A stretch of DNA of 44,203 bases from Verrucomicrobiota bacterium (lineage in GTDB: Bacteria > Verrucomicrobiota > Verrucomicrobiia > Opitutales > JABDGR01), in contig JABDGR010000004.1 in the NCBI GenBank assembly GCA_013285985.1, forward strand, positions 1 to 44,203, read 5' to 3'. The notes under the pieces were generated by a model that was given only the letters and a program-made list of their open reading frames with translations, had not been told where the DNA came from and made no database searches. Shown piece by piece: positions 18,292-28,069 of this stretch (position 1 is its first letter; each line of letters starts with the position of its first letter). The translations under genes and the position numbers were made by a program.

Positions 18292-19737
18292 TCAAGCCAC
18301 ATTCCGGCCACCCGACAGAAACGAATCCACCTTGCTGGCGGTGATGACGCCGTAGTTGATGGTGCCAAGCCAGCCGGACATGATGATGCCGACCGAGCCG
18401 GCGTGGTAGAGGCCGGGGACTTGCTCGGGCAGTTCCATCGAGACCTTGAGGCCCTCGAATTTCGTGCCGAAAGAAGTGCCAGCCCAATGGCGAACATAGC
18501 GCTGCACGGTGCGTGGCGTGGCGGCTTCGAGCCAGTCAATTTTTTCGCGCACGCCGGGGATATAACGCTCCAGGCCGGCGACAGATTCCTCGATAATGCG
18601 CTCCTTGTGCTTGGCGTAATCGGCTTCGTCCAGCTTGGCCCAATCTTGCCAGCGGGCGTTAATGGAGGCGACGATGGCATAGCGGTGCTCGGCGTTTTGC
18701 GGGCGCGTGTCGGGGTAATAGACGGAATAGGTGCGGCTGGTGGTGTGAAAATCCGTCAGCTCTGTGCTGGTGAATTCCTTGGCGTCCGAGGTGAAGACCA
18801 AGTCGCCGATGTGCGGGATGGTTTCGCCGGCGCGGATGCCCATGTAAACCTGGCAGGAGCTGGAGTTGATGCGCACGGCATCGGCCTCGGCGGCGTATGC
18901 GGGCGGGAGGTTTTCCCGACCCACCAAATCAAAGAGCGTGTTCTTGACGTTGGCGTTCGAGAGCACGGCGCGGCAGCGGATTTCCCGCCCGTTGATGATG
19001 ACGCCGCGGACGCGGGGGCGGCCATCGGGGTTCGGTTCCGTCAACACTTTCTCGACCAGGCAGCGGTGGCGCAGATCGGCGCCATTTTTACGCAATTCCG
19101 CCGCCATGAGGCCAATGAGCAAATCCGTGCCGCCGCGGAAAATATAAACGCCCTTGCTCATGAAATTGGAGAAGACGATGCCGTAGGTGATGGCCGGGTC
19201 GTCGAGCGTGGAACCGTTGGCGTAGGCGATGGGTTCGAGGAGAAGGCGGTGCACATCACCGCGGCCGGGGAAAAATTCCTCGAACAGCTCGCGCGTCGTA
19301 CGTTGGTCGCGGTCGTAATAATTCATCTGCCGCAGATGCTCGAAAAACGCGGTCACGCGCTCGGCGGGGACATGAAAACGCTCGGTCAACTGGCGCGTGA
19401 AATCTTCGCGGTCGAAAGTCGTTTGCAAATTGAACTGCGGGTTGACGAAGCGCACGTCCTTGAGCTGGACGATGCGGTCGGAGATTTCCTTCGTCCAATA
19501 CTTGCGGCAGGATTTAATCATGCCAACGGGGAAGCCGTGGAGTGAGATGTCGAAGATGTGGCCGCGTTTGCGCGTGAACCAGGTGGCGAGGCCGCCAAAC
19601 TGGTAATGATGTTCAAGCACCAGGACGGAATGGCCGAGTTTCGCGAGGTAATTTGCGCCGGTCAGCCCGCCAAGGCCGCTGCCGATGACCACCACGTCGT
19701 AGGCGTCGCGCACACCTTTGAGAAAGTCCTTGGCCAT
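18292..19737 (-). CDS. FAD-dependent phytoene desaturase/carotenoid isomerase/retinol saturase-like oxidoreductase
   Basis: Rossmann [32 protein letters not shown]-terminal [22 protein letters not shown]; start at MAKDFLKG. Confidence 0.82.
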   Translation of the reverse strand: MAKDFLKGVRDAYDVVVIGSGLGGLTGANYLAKLGHSVLVLEHHYQFGGLATWFTRKRGHIFDISLHGFPVGMIKSCRKYWTKEISDRIVQLKDVRFVNPQFNLQTTFDREDFTRQLTERFHVPAERVTAFFEHLRQMNYYDRDQRTTRELFEEFFPGRGDVHRLLLEPIAYANGSTLDDPAITYGIVFSNFMSKGVYIFRGGTDLLIGLMAAELRKNGADLRHRCLVEKVLTEPNPDGRPRVRGVIINGREIRCRAVLSNANVKNTLFDLVGRENLPPAYAAEADAVRINSSSCQVYMGIRAGETIPHIGDLVFTSDAKEFTSTELTDFHTTSRTYSVYYPDTRPQNAEHRYAIVASINARWQDWAKLDEADYAKHKERIIEESVAGLERYIPGVREKIDWLEAATPRTVQRYVRHWAGTSFGTKFEGLKVSMELPEQVPGLYHAGSVGIIMSGWLGTINYGVITASKVDSFLSGGRNVA

Positions 19738-19865
19738 GGTGGTGGGAAGTCGGAGAAAGTGAACGCAACGGGCGAAGCCGCCAGCGCGCGAGCTTGAGCA
19801 TTTACCGCGCAGCTTTGCCGCTGGCAAGGGATAATGCGAGACGGTCCGCCGACGCCCTGTGCCGC

Positions 19866-20663
19866 TTAAAACCCGTGGGTGCTGGTGAGGGCGGAGTTCG
19901 GAATTCTGCCATCGGGGGTTTTGGCCAGCCCTTTTTTGACTTCGAGAAGTTTTTTGTCGAAGTCCGTGCTGAATATCACCAGGTCGTTGTCCACGCGCAG
20001 GGCGCGGGCCTGACCGTCGCCCCGTTCATAGTCATAACCGATAAAGGAAGCATCACCGGAGTCATCGCTTAACAAAAGGGTGCGCGAGGAATCCCCATGT
20101 TTACGGGCCCAACTGCTGTTTCCACGGTTGGCGCCAAGCAGCGCCTCAATCTCCGGGTCCAGCAGGCCGGCGCCATGGCGATGGTAAATTTCCAAAGCGG
20201 ATAACTGTTTGTAGTGATATACCCGCAACTCCCAGCCGGTAATGCTGGAAGGGTCATCCAGTTTTTTCCCCACCGGCGAGCCGTCATCGGTTTTGAAATA
20301 AATGTATTCGTTAAAATCGGGCGGCTGTCTTTGCACACCATTGCTGTCGGGCGCCGGCGGGCTTTGGCCGATGGCCTGCCAGAGCAGGCTGTCAATGCTG
20401 CTGACGATGTCAAAGCCGCCTCCGCTGGTGTGCGTGGCGGGAGGAAATCCGCGGCCAAAGCCGCGACGGCCAGCTCCGTGCAAGGCGGCAGCATCGGCCG
20501 GCGACATCCGTTGCGCGGCACCATCAGCCAAAAGATGGCCCTCGAGTTGCTGCTGGGTCTCCCCCACCCGCCCGGTCAACTGCACTGACGCCGCCGCCCA
20601 AACCAGTGCAGTGAGGCCGATGAACCGTCCAGCCATCCGGGGTGTAAATCCGTTATTTTTCAT
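19866..20663 (-). CDS. Secreted hypothetical protein
   Basis: Signal-peptide-like start [29 protein letters not shown]; no family recognised. Confidence 0.6.
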   Translation of the reverse strand: MKNNGFTPRMAGRFIGLTALVWAAASVQLTGRVGETQQQLEGHLLADGAAQRMSPADAAALHGAGRRGFGRGFPPATHTSGGGFDIVSSIDSLLWQAIGQSPPAPDSNGVQRQPPDFNEYIYFKTDDGSPVGKKLDDPSSITGWELRVYHYKQLSALEIYHRHGAGLLDPEIEALLGANRGNSSWARKHGDSSRTLLLSDDSGDASFIGYDYERGDGQARALRVDNDLVIFSTDFDKKLLEVKKGLAKTPDGRIPNSALTSTHGF

Positions 20664-20765
20664 GCGTGCAGGGAAAGAAGTTACCGGGCAATTTCCAGTT
20701 GGCAAGCCCGCTCTGAACCGGCACAAAGTTAATGCCCGGGTGATGTTCCGCTGCCGCCCCTCTCC

Positions 20766-22064
20766 ATGCCCAATCGATTTTACAACGCCGAGGATGTCGC
20801 CCTGCTCGAAGGCGAAGTGTCGGTCCGCCGCCCAAGAGATGAAGGCGATCCGCGACCACCCTTCGCCATTGACCGCGACCGCGTAATTTTCTCGTCCGTG
20901 TTCCGCCGCCTGCAATCGAAGACGCAGGTATTCCAATCCGGCGAATATGATTTTTACCGCACGCGCCTCACCCACTCTATCGAGGTCGCGCGCATCGGGC
21001 GCTCCATCGCCGAATTTCTCAATGCGACGCAGCCCGGCTTTGGATCGGAACTTTTTGTGGACCCGGATCTAGTCGAGGCGATTGGCCTGGCGCACGACAT
21101 CGGCCACCCGCCGTTCGGGCACATCGGCGAACGCCGGTTGCACGCGCTGATGACCGGCTGGGGCGGTTTTGAAGGCAACGCTCAGACCCTGCGGCTGCTG
21201 GCGGAACGTTTTTACGAACGCCCTAAACAATCGCGCGGGCTCAACCCAACGCGGGCGTTTCTCGACGGGGTGTTGAAATACAAATCGCTCCATTGCGAGG
21301 AATGCGCCGGCGGCGAAGCGCCCCGGCATCATTTTCTTTACGATGAGCAGGAGTATTTGCGCGACTTCGCCCTCGGCGGAGCCGCCAACACGCAGGCCTG
21401 CCGCGCGAAGACCGAACTCAATGACTGCAAGTCGCTCGAATGCCAGATCATGGACTGGGCGGATGACACGGCTTATTGCTTGCACGACATTCTCGACGGA
21501 GTGAAGGCGCGCTTCATCACGGTCGAAGCCATTGAACATTGGGCCGCGGGACAGGCCCTCGATGAGGTGGAACAGTCTTTACTGAAGAAATTGCTCGAAA
21601 TCATCCGGCTGGAAAATATCGAGCCGGTGTTTAACTCGAAAATCGGCCAGTTCATCCGCGCCGGTCGGCTGGCCAAACGCGAGCATCCCCTCGCCGCGCA
21701 GACCCAGCGTTACGCTTGGAGCCTGGAAATTTCCCCGGCCATCATCACCGAAGCCGAATTTTACAAGAAACTGGCCCTCGACATCATCTTCCGCTCGCCC
21801 TCCATTTTGCAAATCGAGTTCAAGGGCGGCTTCATCATTGACCGGCTGTTTGGTGCGCTGCACGAGCATTACATTGAGCCGGAAACGCCGAAGCTCGCCT
21901 TCCTGCCCGCGCGCTGGACCGCGACCCTGGCCGAGGCGAAAACGACCTCGGCCCGCGCGCGCCTGGCCTGTGATTTTCTCGCCGACCTCACCGACGGCGC
22001 GGCCATCCGGCTCTACAGACGCCTGTTTGATCCGGCCTTTGGGTCGATTACGGATTTGACCTAG
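20766..22064 (+). CDS. dgt: Deoxyguanosinetriphosphate triphosphohydrolase-like HD protein
   Basis: FRRLQSKTQVF, RLTHSIEVARIGR, GLAHDIGHPPFGHIGE, MDWADDTAYCLHDILDG. Confidence 0.94.
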   Translation: MPNRFYNAEDVALLEGEVSVRRPRDEGDPRPPFAIDRDRVIFSSVFRRLQSKTQVFQSGEYDFYRTRLTHSIEVARIGRSIAEFLNATQPGFGSELFVDPDLVEAIGLAHDIGHPPFGHIGERRLHALMTGWGGFEGNAQTLRLLAERFYERPKQSRGLNPTRAFLDGVLKYKSLHCEECAGGEAPRHHFLYDEQEYLRDFALGGAANTQACRAKTELNDCKSLECQIMDWADDTAYCLHDILDGVKARFITVEAIEHWAAGQALDEVEQSLLKKLLEIIRLENIEPVFNSKIGQFIRAGRLAKREHPLAAQTQRYAWSLEISPAIITEAEFYKKLALDIIFRSPSILQIEFKGGFIIDRLFGALHEHYIEPETPKLAFLPARWTATLAEAKTTSARARLACDFLADLTDGAAIRLYRRLFDPAFGSITDLT

Positions 22065-22148
22065 CTGGTCGTATGTTTGCGCGCCGGATGGGGTGTTGAC
22101 TCCTAACGGGGAAAAGTATTGGGTAATCACAAGCCTCCACCCCGGGTC

Positions 22149-24590
22149 GTGAAAAGAAAATTCCGCTTGTTTCGCTGGTTTCTGGTCGACGCATTATTGG
22201 CCGGCTCGGTGAATTGGGTATGGGCGGTGGCCTTGGTACCACAAAACACAGCACCGCAGCCTGCGGCGCAGCAACCCACGCCACCGCAAACCCCGCCGAA
22301 ACCCCCGGCGCAACCAGCCGTCGACTCACATTACAGTGCGGTGATCGAGGCGCGCAAACTCGCGACGTCGGTTCACGGCTATGTTGTGGTAGAGCCAGGC
22401 AAGCACCAGGCAGTCACCGCAAAGGGTTATTCGCTGGTGATTTTCGAACCGGCGTCAACGGGCGTGGGCGACCCGACGCCTTTGGCACAACTTTGGCTGA
22501 GCCTCGTGAACAGCCGCCAGGATGTCGTGGTGGCAATACCGGGTGAGCATGGTAACTATGTAAAGATGTCCATGATCACCGAGATTATTGATGACACGGT
22601 GGCGCACGACCACGTCAACCCGAAGCATATCTTCGTCGTCGGACACATTGAGGGCGTCGCCGGCGCCGCCAACATCGTGGGCTCCCGCCCGGATTTGTTT
22701 GCGGGTATTGCTTATATTTCACATCAGCTGCCGGGCAGTTTCTTCACCGCAGACATGAAGAAATACGCGGGAAAAATGTTGGTGTACCGTGCCATTGAAA
22801 CGAAGGAAATGTCCGACGCCATGTTTGCCGATGAAGCCGCGAGACTCAAAACCTTTGGTTTCACCAACATCGGCAGTGACCGGCCCGAATCCAGCCACCA
22901 AATGTCCACACCCGAATTCGAACAGGTGACCAAGAACATTATGGCGTTCTTCGACCACGCACTGTCGGCAAACTACGCGAAGGAGAAGACGGAAGCCGCC
23001 ACCATGAACTTTCTGGCAAAAAGCATGCTGACCCAGAACCGTACGTTGGCAAAACCGCCAGAAACCTATGTTTTCCTGACCCCAGACCGGCAAAAATTTC
23101 CCGTCACCACGGAATCCACGCTGCTTATTTGCCTGCATGGCAAGGGGGACACCGCTGCCAATTTCGCCAAAAGCTGGACCGACCTCGTGCAAAGCCGTAC
23201 CGACGTGGTGATCGCGGTGCCGGAAGGAACGGGAAACGCCACCGGTGACCCCTGGGGCGTGGATGCAGCCGACCTGGTCAAGGCCATCATTGATGACACC
23301 GTGGCGAACGACCACGTCAACCCGAAGCATATCATTCTGGCCGGATACGGTGACGGTTGTCAGGCGGGCGGGCGGATTATGGGTGAACATCCGGAATTAT
23401 TTGCGGGTTTCGCCGACCTGGCGGCAATTTTTCCGGATGCATTTTTCACCCCGACGGTGAAGGCGGACGCGGCCAATCTAGCAGTCTATTATGCTGTCGG
23501 AACCAAGGCATCCTATAGCCCCACTTATATTCCCAGCATGCAGCAGCTGCAGCACTTTGGTTTCAACAATTATGGCGTCCATAGTTTTCTAGACCCGGTC
23601 AACCTCCTGGTGGAAAAGTACAACTATGCCGACGATGCCACCCCGGATGGATTCAAGTATCTCGTCACGCGCCTGATGCGTTTCTTTGACAACGCGCTGG
23701 CCGAGAATGACAAAAAAAACGCACTGGCGGTAACGGCCGCCGCTCCCAAGACCCAACTCCTGGATCTACCCAATGACGACCTGCCCAATAATGCGGTGGT
23801 GACGGCGGAGAAACGCACCTTGGACGGATTTTTTGGCCTGCCTTATGAATGGCATAGTGTTTCCACGTCGAAAGGGAATGACTGGATAAACATCTCGACG
23901 CCGGATCGGCAAAAGGAGAGAGCCTCCTATGTCGTGGTCAAAAACCGTTCCACCCTGGTCAAGGATTTTGATTTGCTGATTTTTGCCCATTGGGGTGTCG
24001 CGGCCGATGACGCCAAGACCTTGTCCGCCCTGGTTGCCAACCGCCCCAATTTAATTGTGGTGCTGCCCGACGACGGGGTCGTCGTTAAGAGGAATAAAGG
24101 GGTCGAAACCGATGTCAGACCCCCGAATTATGCTGCGATTCCAGCCATTATCAACGACTTGGTCGCGCATGAAGGAGTCAATCCCCGGCATGTCATGCTG
24201 GCTGGCGTTTCGGGCGCCGGGGAAGAAGCCCGTGAATTGCTTCTTCGCTCTCCCGAGTTATACGCGGACTTCGGCCTGATGGATTGCGATTTCCAGGCGC
24301 CCCCGCCAGACGGTGTGTTCACACCCAAGTTGAAAGAATATACGAACAAGATTGCCGTTTACTATGCCGTGGATACTGACGCCGGCCCGCGTGGCAACAT
24401 GTTTCGGGAAGGGTTTACCCCCTCGCTCAAACATTTGACCGATTTCGGTTTTTCCGTCCATGCCGAGCAACCCGCCAGTGGCCATACCTACACCCTCCCG
24501 GAAGTTGACAGCATGATGAACTACTTCGACGGCGCGTTGAAAAAGAACGATCAAGCGGAAAGGAAAGCGGCGCAACTCGTCAAACAATAG
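22149..24590 (+). CDS. Secreted protein with three tandem alpha/beta-hydrolase (LpqC/PHB-depolymerase-like) domains
   Basis: Signal peptide MKRKFRLFRWFLVDALLAGSVNWVWA from GTG; three repeats of a LVIF/LLICLHG...VVVAIP...IIDDTVA-DHVNPKHI...GFxN...MxFFDxAL pattern. Confidence 0.85.
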   Translation: MKRKFRLFRWFLVDALLAGSVNWVWAVALVPQNTAPQPAAQQPTPPQTPPKPPAQPAVDSHYSAVIEARKLATSVHGYVVVEPGKHQAVTAKGYSLVIFEPASTGVGDPTPLAQLWLSLVNSRQDVVVAIPGEHGNYVKMSMITEIIDDTVAHDHVNPKHIFVVGHIEGVAGAANIVGSRPDLFAGIAYISHQLPGSFFTADMKKYAGKMLVYRAIETKEMSDAMFADEAARLKTFGFTNIGSDRPESSHQMSTPEFEQVTKNIMAFFDHALSANYAKEKTEAATMNFLAKSMLTQNRTLAKPPETYVFLTPDRQKFPVTTESTLLICLHGKGDTAANFAKSWTDLVQSRTDVVIAVPEGTGNATGDPWGVDAADLVKAIIDDTVANDHVNPKHIILAGYGDGCQAGGRIMGEHPELFAGFADLAAIFPDAFFTPTVKADAANLAVYYAVGTKASYSPTYIPSMQQLQHFGFNNYGVHSFLDPVNLLVEKYNYADDATPDGFKYLVTRLMRFFDNALAENDKKNALAVTAAAPKTQLLDLPNDDLPNNAVVTAEKRTLDGFFGLPYEWHSVSTSKGNDWINISTPDRQKERASYVVVKNRSTLVKDFDLLIFAHWGVAADDAKTLSALVANRPNLIVVLPDDGVVVKRNKGVETDVRPPNYAAIPAIINDLVAHEGVNPRHVMLAGVSGAGEEARELLLRSPELYADFGLMDCDFQAPPPDGVFTPKLKEYTNKIAVYYAVDTDAGPRGNMFREGFTPSLKHLTDFGFSVHAEQPASGHTYTLPEVDSMMNYFDGALKKNDQAERKAAQLVKQ

Positions 24591-24645
24591 CCGACTCAAC
24601 ACTCTTGGGCATGCTTGGCGGCGAGATTTCTCGAGACGGCAAAGT

Positions 24646-25092
24646 CTAAGCCCCAAACAGGGAAAAAAGCGCCCCGCCCGCCAGCAAAGTCCAAATGGCC
24701 CATTCATACGGCGTCGGCCGAAGTTTAAGAAAGCAATAGGCGGCGGCCTGGCAAAAAATCAAATCGAGCAACAAAACCGCGAACACGCCTTCCACGCCGC
24801 GCAAAAGTCCCGCGAGGTCGGACGTTTGCAGCAAACTCGCCGCAATATAAAACACCACGACGAACAAAATACTGCTGAATTCGAGGTATTCAATTTGTTT
24901 GTTTTGGCGGACGATATTCGTCCACCCGGCCGCCTGGGCGGCCAAACGCAAAATTCTTGGACGCTGCAGCAACAGCCAAAGCGGAATGAAAACCGCCAGA
25001 CAATCCCAGGGCGCATAGTGATTGCCTAGATAATGCTTGCGTATGGACATGACAAAAACGAGCGAAAGCAAAAATGCCGGGAGCGCCCACAC
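24646..25092 (-). CDS. Multi-pass membrane protein, hypothetical
   Basis: 148 aa with several hydrophobic segments. Confidence 0.55.
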   Translation of the reverse strand: MWALPAFLLSLVFVMSIRKHYLGNHYAPWDCLAVFIPLWLLLQRPRILRLAAQAAGWTNIVRQNKQIEYLEFSSILFVVVFYIAASLLQTSDLAGLLRGVEGVFAVLLLDLIFCQAAAYCFLKLRPTPYEWAIWTLLAGGALFSLFGA

Positions 25093-25198
25093 CAGGCCTA
25101 AAAAAACAAGGAAAAGGCCAGCTCGCCAGTGTTCGATGGATCAAAAATATCCCGCTGATTGAGGGTTTTGGGCATTTTCAGAACGTGGAGAGCACCGG

Positions 25199-25288
25199 CT
25201 ATGCCCGCGGATGCGCCTTGCGGTGGGCTTCCTGAAGGCGGGCGATGCTGACGTGGGTGTAGATTTGGGTTGTCGAAAGACGGGCGTG
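25199..25288 (-). pseudogene. xerC 3'-end remnant (about 30 codons incl. stop)
   Basis: Encodes [29 protein letters not shown]-stop, the same residues as the C-terminus of XerC at 26935-27900. Confidence 0.9.
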
Positions 25289-25346
25289 ATGCAGCGTTGA
25301 CTTTTAACGATTAAAGTATTGGATAATTGCGAAGCCTGCTCCGACG

Positions 25347-26921
25347 GTGAAAAGAAACTTTCATTTGTTTCGATGGTTGCTGGCCGGAGTTTTGCTCGGC
25401 AGTCTGGCAGGACAGGCATGGGCGGTCGCCCTAGCACCACAAAACTCGCCGCTGCAACCCACTGAGCCGAATTACGACGTGGTGGTAGAGAATTGCAAAC
25501 TCAGAAAAAACGCTGACTCAACGCGAGATTCCACCTATGTTTTCCTGGCCCCGGGTCGACATGGATACATTCCCGCAAAAGGCTACACCTTGGTGATTTG
25601 CCTGCATGGCACGGGCGACACCGCGGATAATTTCGCAAAGTTTTGGATGGCCCTGGTGAACAGTCGTCCAGATGTGGTAGTCGCGGCGGTGGAAGTCAGC
25701 GGCGTCATCGGGGGAGGATACACCTCTCGCGCCGATTTAATCTCCGCTGTCATTGATGATGCCGTCGCGAACAAGCATGTGAACCCCCGACACGTCATCC
25801 TTGCGGGATACTCCGGCGGCGCTTCCGACGCCAGCGTGGCAGCGCGTGAGCGTCCGGAATTACTGGCGGGGTTCGCTTACTTTTCACAGGGATTTTTATC
25901 CGATGAAATCACCGGAAGCTGGAAAGAAAATGCAGGCAAAATGGCGGTATATTTTAGCGCCGGGACTGAAGAGATGAATGACAAGCTGTTTGCCTTTGAA
26001 GCTGCGCGACTCAAAAACATCGGCTTCGCAAACCTTTTTACTGATCACCGCGAAGGCGGCCATCAAATGTCGATTGACCAATTCGGACAAATGACGATGC
26101 GCATGATGGAATTCTTTGCGCAGGCGTTTTCCGAAAACGATCAAAAGGAAAAAAGGACGGCAATGATGACACAAAACCCTGCACCAGCGCCCGTGGACGA
26201 ATCCGACAGGAAGGTCGTGGCCGAAAAGCGCACTGTGCAAAAAAAGGGTTTGGGTTCTTATATTTTCCTGAGCCAAGACCGAAGCAGATTTCACACCACC
26301 CAGCCATCCACACTGCTGATCTGCCTGCCGGGCCAAGGAGATTCGGCGACTGATTTTGCAAAAAATTGGATAGCGTTGGTAAATAGCCGCGCGGACGTGT
26401 TGGTCGCAGTGCCGGAGAAAGTAACCCCCAACCCCATTCAAATGGTTGCACACTACCAAAATATCGCTCAACTCGTGGCCGCAATTATTGAGGATACAGT
26501 GGTGCGTGACAATGTTGACCCAAAACATGTCATCCTGATGGGATACTCGGAAGGAGCTTGGGACGCTGGCCTCGTGCTTACGGCACATCCGGACCTTTTT
26601 GCGGGCTTTGCCGGCATTGCAACCTGTTTTCCATCCGTGGATGGCAAATCCCCTTCAAGGTTTTTCAATCCTACCGTAAAAAAAGCCGCGGAGAGGCTGG
26701 CGGTCTACTATGCCGTGGGGGCCCGGGATGAAATATTTAAGGGTTATTACTCTGACAGTGTGGCCGGGTTGAAAAATTACCGGTTTGCCAACTTCACGAG
26801 TGAAAAGCCCGATTGTGGCCACAATCTAACGCAGCTCGAAATCGCGCATATGATGACGTTTTTCGACAAGGCGCTGGCTACGAATGACCAGAAGGAACAG
26901 AAAGCGACGGCGGGCGAATAA
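25347..26921 (+). CDS. Secreted protein with two tandem alpha/beta-hydrolase domains; paralog of 22149-24590
   Basis: MKRNFHLFRWLLAGVLLGSLAGQAWAVALAPQNS start from GTG; two intact GYSxG motifs; same repeat pattern as the upstream paralog. Confidence 0.85.
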   Translation: MKRNFHLFRWLLAGVLLGSLAGQAWAVALAPQNSPLQPTEPNYDVVVENCKLRKNADSTRDSTYVFLAPGRHGYIPAKGYTLVICLHGTGDTADNFAKFWMALVNSRPDVVVAAVEVSGVIGGGYTSRADLISAVIDDAVANKHVNPRHVILAGYSGGASDASVAARERPELLAGFAYFSQGFLSDEITGSWKENAGKMAVYFSAGTEEMNDKLFAFEAARLKNIGFANLFTDHREGGHQMSIDQFGQMTMRMMEFFAQAFSENDQKEKRTAMMTQNPAPAPVDESDRKVVAEKRTVQKKGLGSYIFLSQDRSRFHTTQPSTLLICLPGQGDSATDFAKNWIALVNSRADVLVAVPEKVTPNPIQMVAHYQNIAQLVAAIIEDTVVRDNVDPKHVILMGYSEGAWDAGLVLTAHPDLFAGFAGIATCFPSVDGKSPSRFFNPTVKKAAERLAVYYAVGARDEIFKGYYSDSVAGLKNYRFANFTSEKPDCGHNLTQLEIAHMMTFFDKALATNDQKEQKATAGE

Positions 26922-26934
26922 ATAATCGCCTGGT

Positions 26935-27900
26935 TCACGCCCTTGGATGGGCCTTGCGGTGGGCTTCCTGGAGGCGGGCGATGCTGACGTGGGTGTAAAT
27001 CTGCGTCGTGGAAAGGCGGGCGTGGCCAAGCATTTCCTGGACAGCGCGCAGGTCAGCCCCATGGTTGAGCAGGTGCGTGGCGAAGGAATGGCGCAGCTTG
27101 TGCGGCGACAAATCGAGCGGCAGGCCGGCGAGTTTTAAAAAGGTCTTGAGCCTTAACTGCAACCAGCGCGCGGACACGGGCTTCCCATTGACCTGCGTGA
27201 TGACCGGCGCGGAGAATTCGACATTGGCCGAAAAATTGTCGCGATGCTTGCGCAAGGCTTCGACGGCGCTTTCGCCCAACGGGCAGAGCCGCTCCTTGTC
27301 CCCCTTGCCGCGCACGCGCGCGCTGCCTTCCTCCAAATCCAGCTGGCCCCACGTCAGCGTCGCGAGTTCACTCACCCGCAGACCCGCGCCGTAGAGAATC
27401 TCCAACATGATGCCGTCGCGGCTGCGGGCAAAGGCGCGGGCCTTGGCATCACTCCCCTCGCCCATTTCGTTTTCCGCGAGCTGCGCGGGCACGGCGAGGA
27501 GCGTGCGCATCTGCTCCTCGGTGAGGAATAGCGGCAGCTTTTTCGCCAACTTGGGCAGGGACAGACCCAGCCATGGACTCATCTTGGTATGTCCACGTCG
27601 CTGTAAAAACTTCCAGAAGGCCCGCAAGGCCGAGACATGCAGGTGCACCGTCCGTCGGTCGAGCAGCCGCTGGCTTTCGATGACAAAACTGCGGGCTTGC
27701 AAACGCGAGACCTGGGCGGGGTCGATAGCCTTGCCCTCGCCCTGCCGCAGCCAGGCGAAAAACCCGCGCACGGCGTGCTCGTAGTTGCGCGAGGTGTTTT
27801 TCGAGAGCCGGCGCTCGCCCCGCAATTCCTCCAAAAACGCCTCCAGGTGCGGCACGCGCTCGGGCGTTTTTACCGGGGGTGCGGGCGGGTCACCGGGCAT
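26935..27900 (-). CDS. xerC: Tyrosine recombinase XerC/XerD
   Basis: [61 protein letters not shown] (R, H-x-x-R, Y catalytic residues). Confidence 0.93.
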   Translation of the reverse strand: MPGDPPAPPVKTPERVPHLEAFLEELRGERRLSKNTSRNYEHAVRGFFAWLRQGEGKAIDPAQVSRLQARSFVIESQRLLDRRTVHLHVSALRAFWKFLQRRGHTKMSPWLGLSLPKLAKKLPLFLTEEQMRTLLAVPAQLAENEMGEGSDAKARAFARSRDGIMLEILYGAGLRVSELATLTWGQLDLEEGSARVRGKGDKERLCPLGESAVEALRKHRDNFSANVEFSAPVITQVNGKPVSARWLQLRLKTFLKLAGLPLDLSPHKLRHSFATHLLNHGADLRAVQEMLGHARLSTTQIYTHVSIARLQEAHRKAHPRA

Positions 27901-27924
27901 GGCAGGCGGTTTGAGCGGGGAAAA

Positions 27925-27999
27925 TGGAGGTGCGGGTCGGAATCGAACCGACGAATGGGAGTTTTGCAGACTCCGGCCTTACCACTTGGCTACCGCACC
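27925..27999 (-). tRNA. tRNA-Cys (anticodon GCA), CCA encoded
   Basis: Cloverleaf by eye: acceptor GGTGCGG/CCGCACC, anticodon arm GGAGT-CTGCAAA-ACTCC, T-arm GTCGGTTCGATTCCGAC, U73, CCA. Confidence 0.95.
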
Positions 28000-28069
28000 G
28001 AAAATGAAACGGCCCAGGCGGATACTACACCCGACCCGGGCCGGCTTTTCAAGCGCATTCCGCAAGGGC

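Noticed and set aside
18229-19545. 438-aa plus-strand ORF antisense to the FAD oxidoreductase
   Set aside because: Ala/Gly/Asp/Val-rich antisense translation typical of high-GC genes; the opposite strand has clear FAD-binding motifs.
25141-25440. 99-aa minus-strand ORF across the xerC remnant
   Set aside because: Wrong frame relative to the xerC C-terminus; the real signal there is the remnant at 25199-25288.
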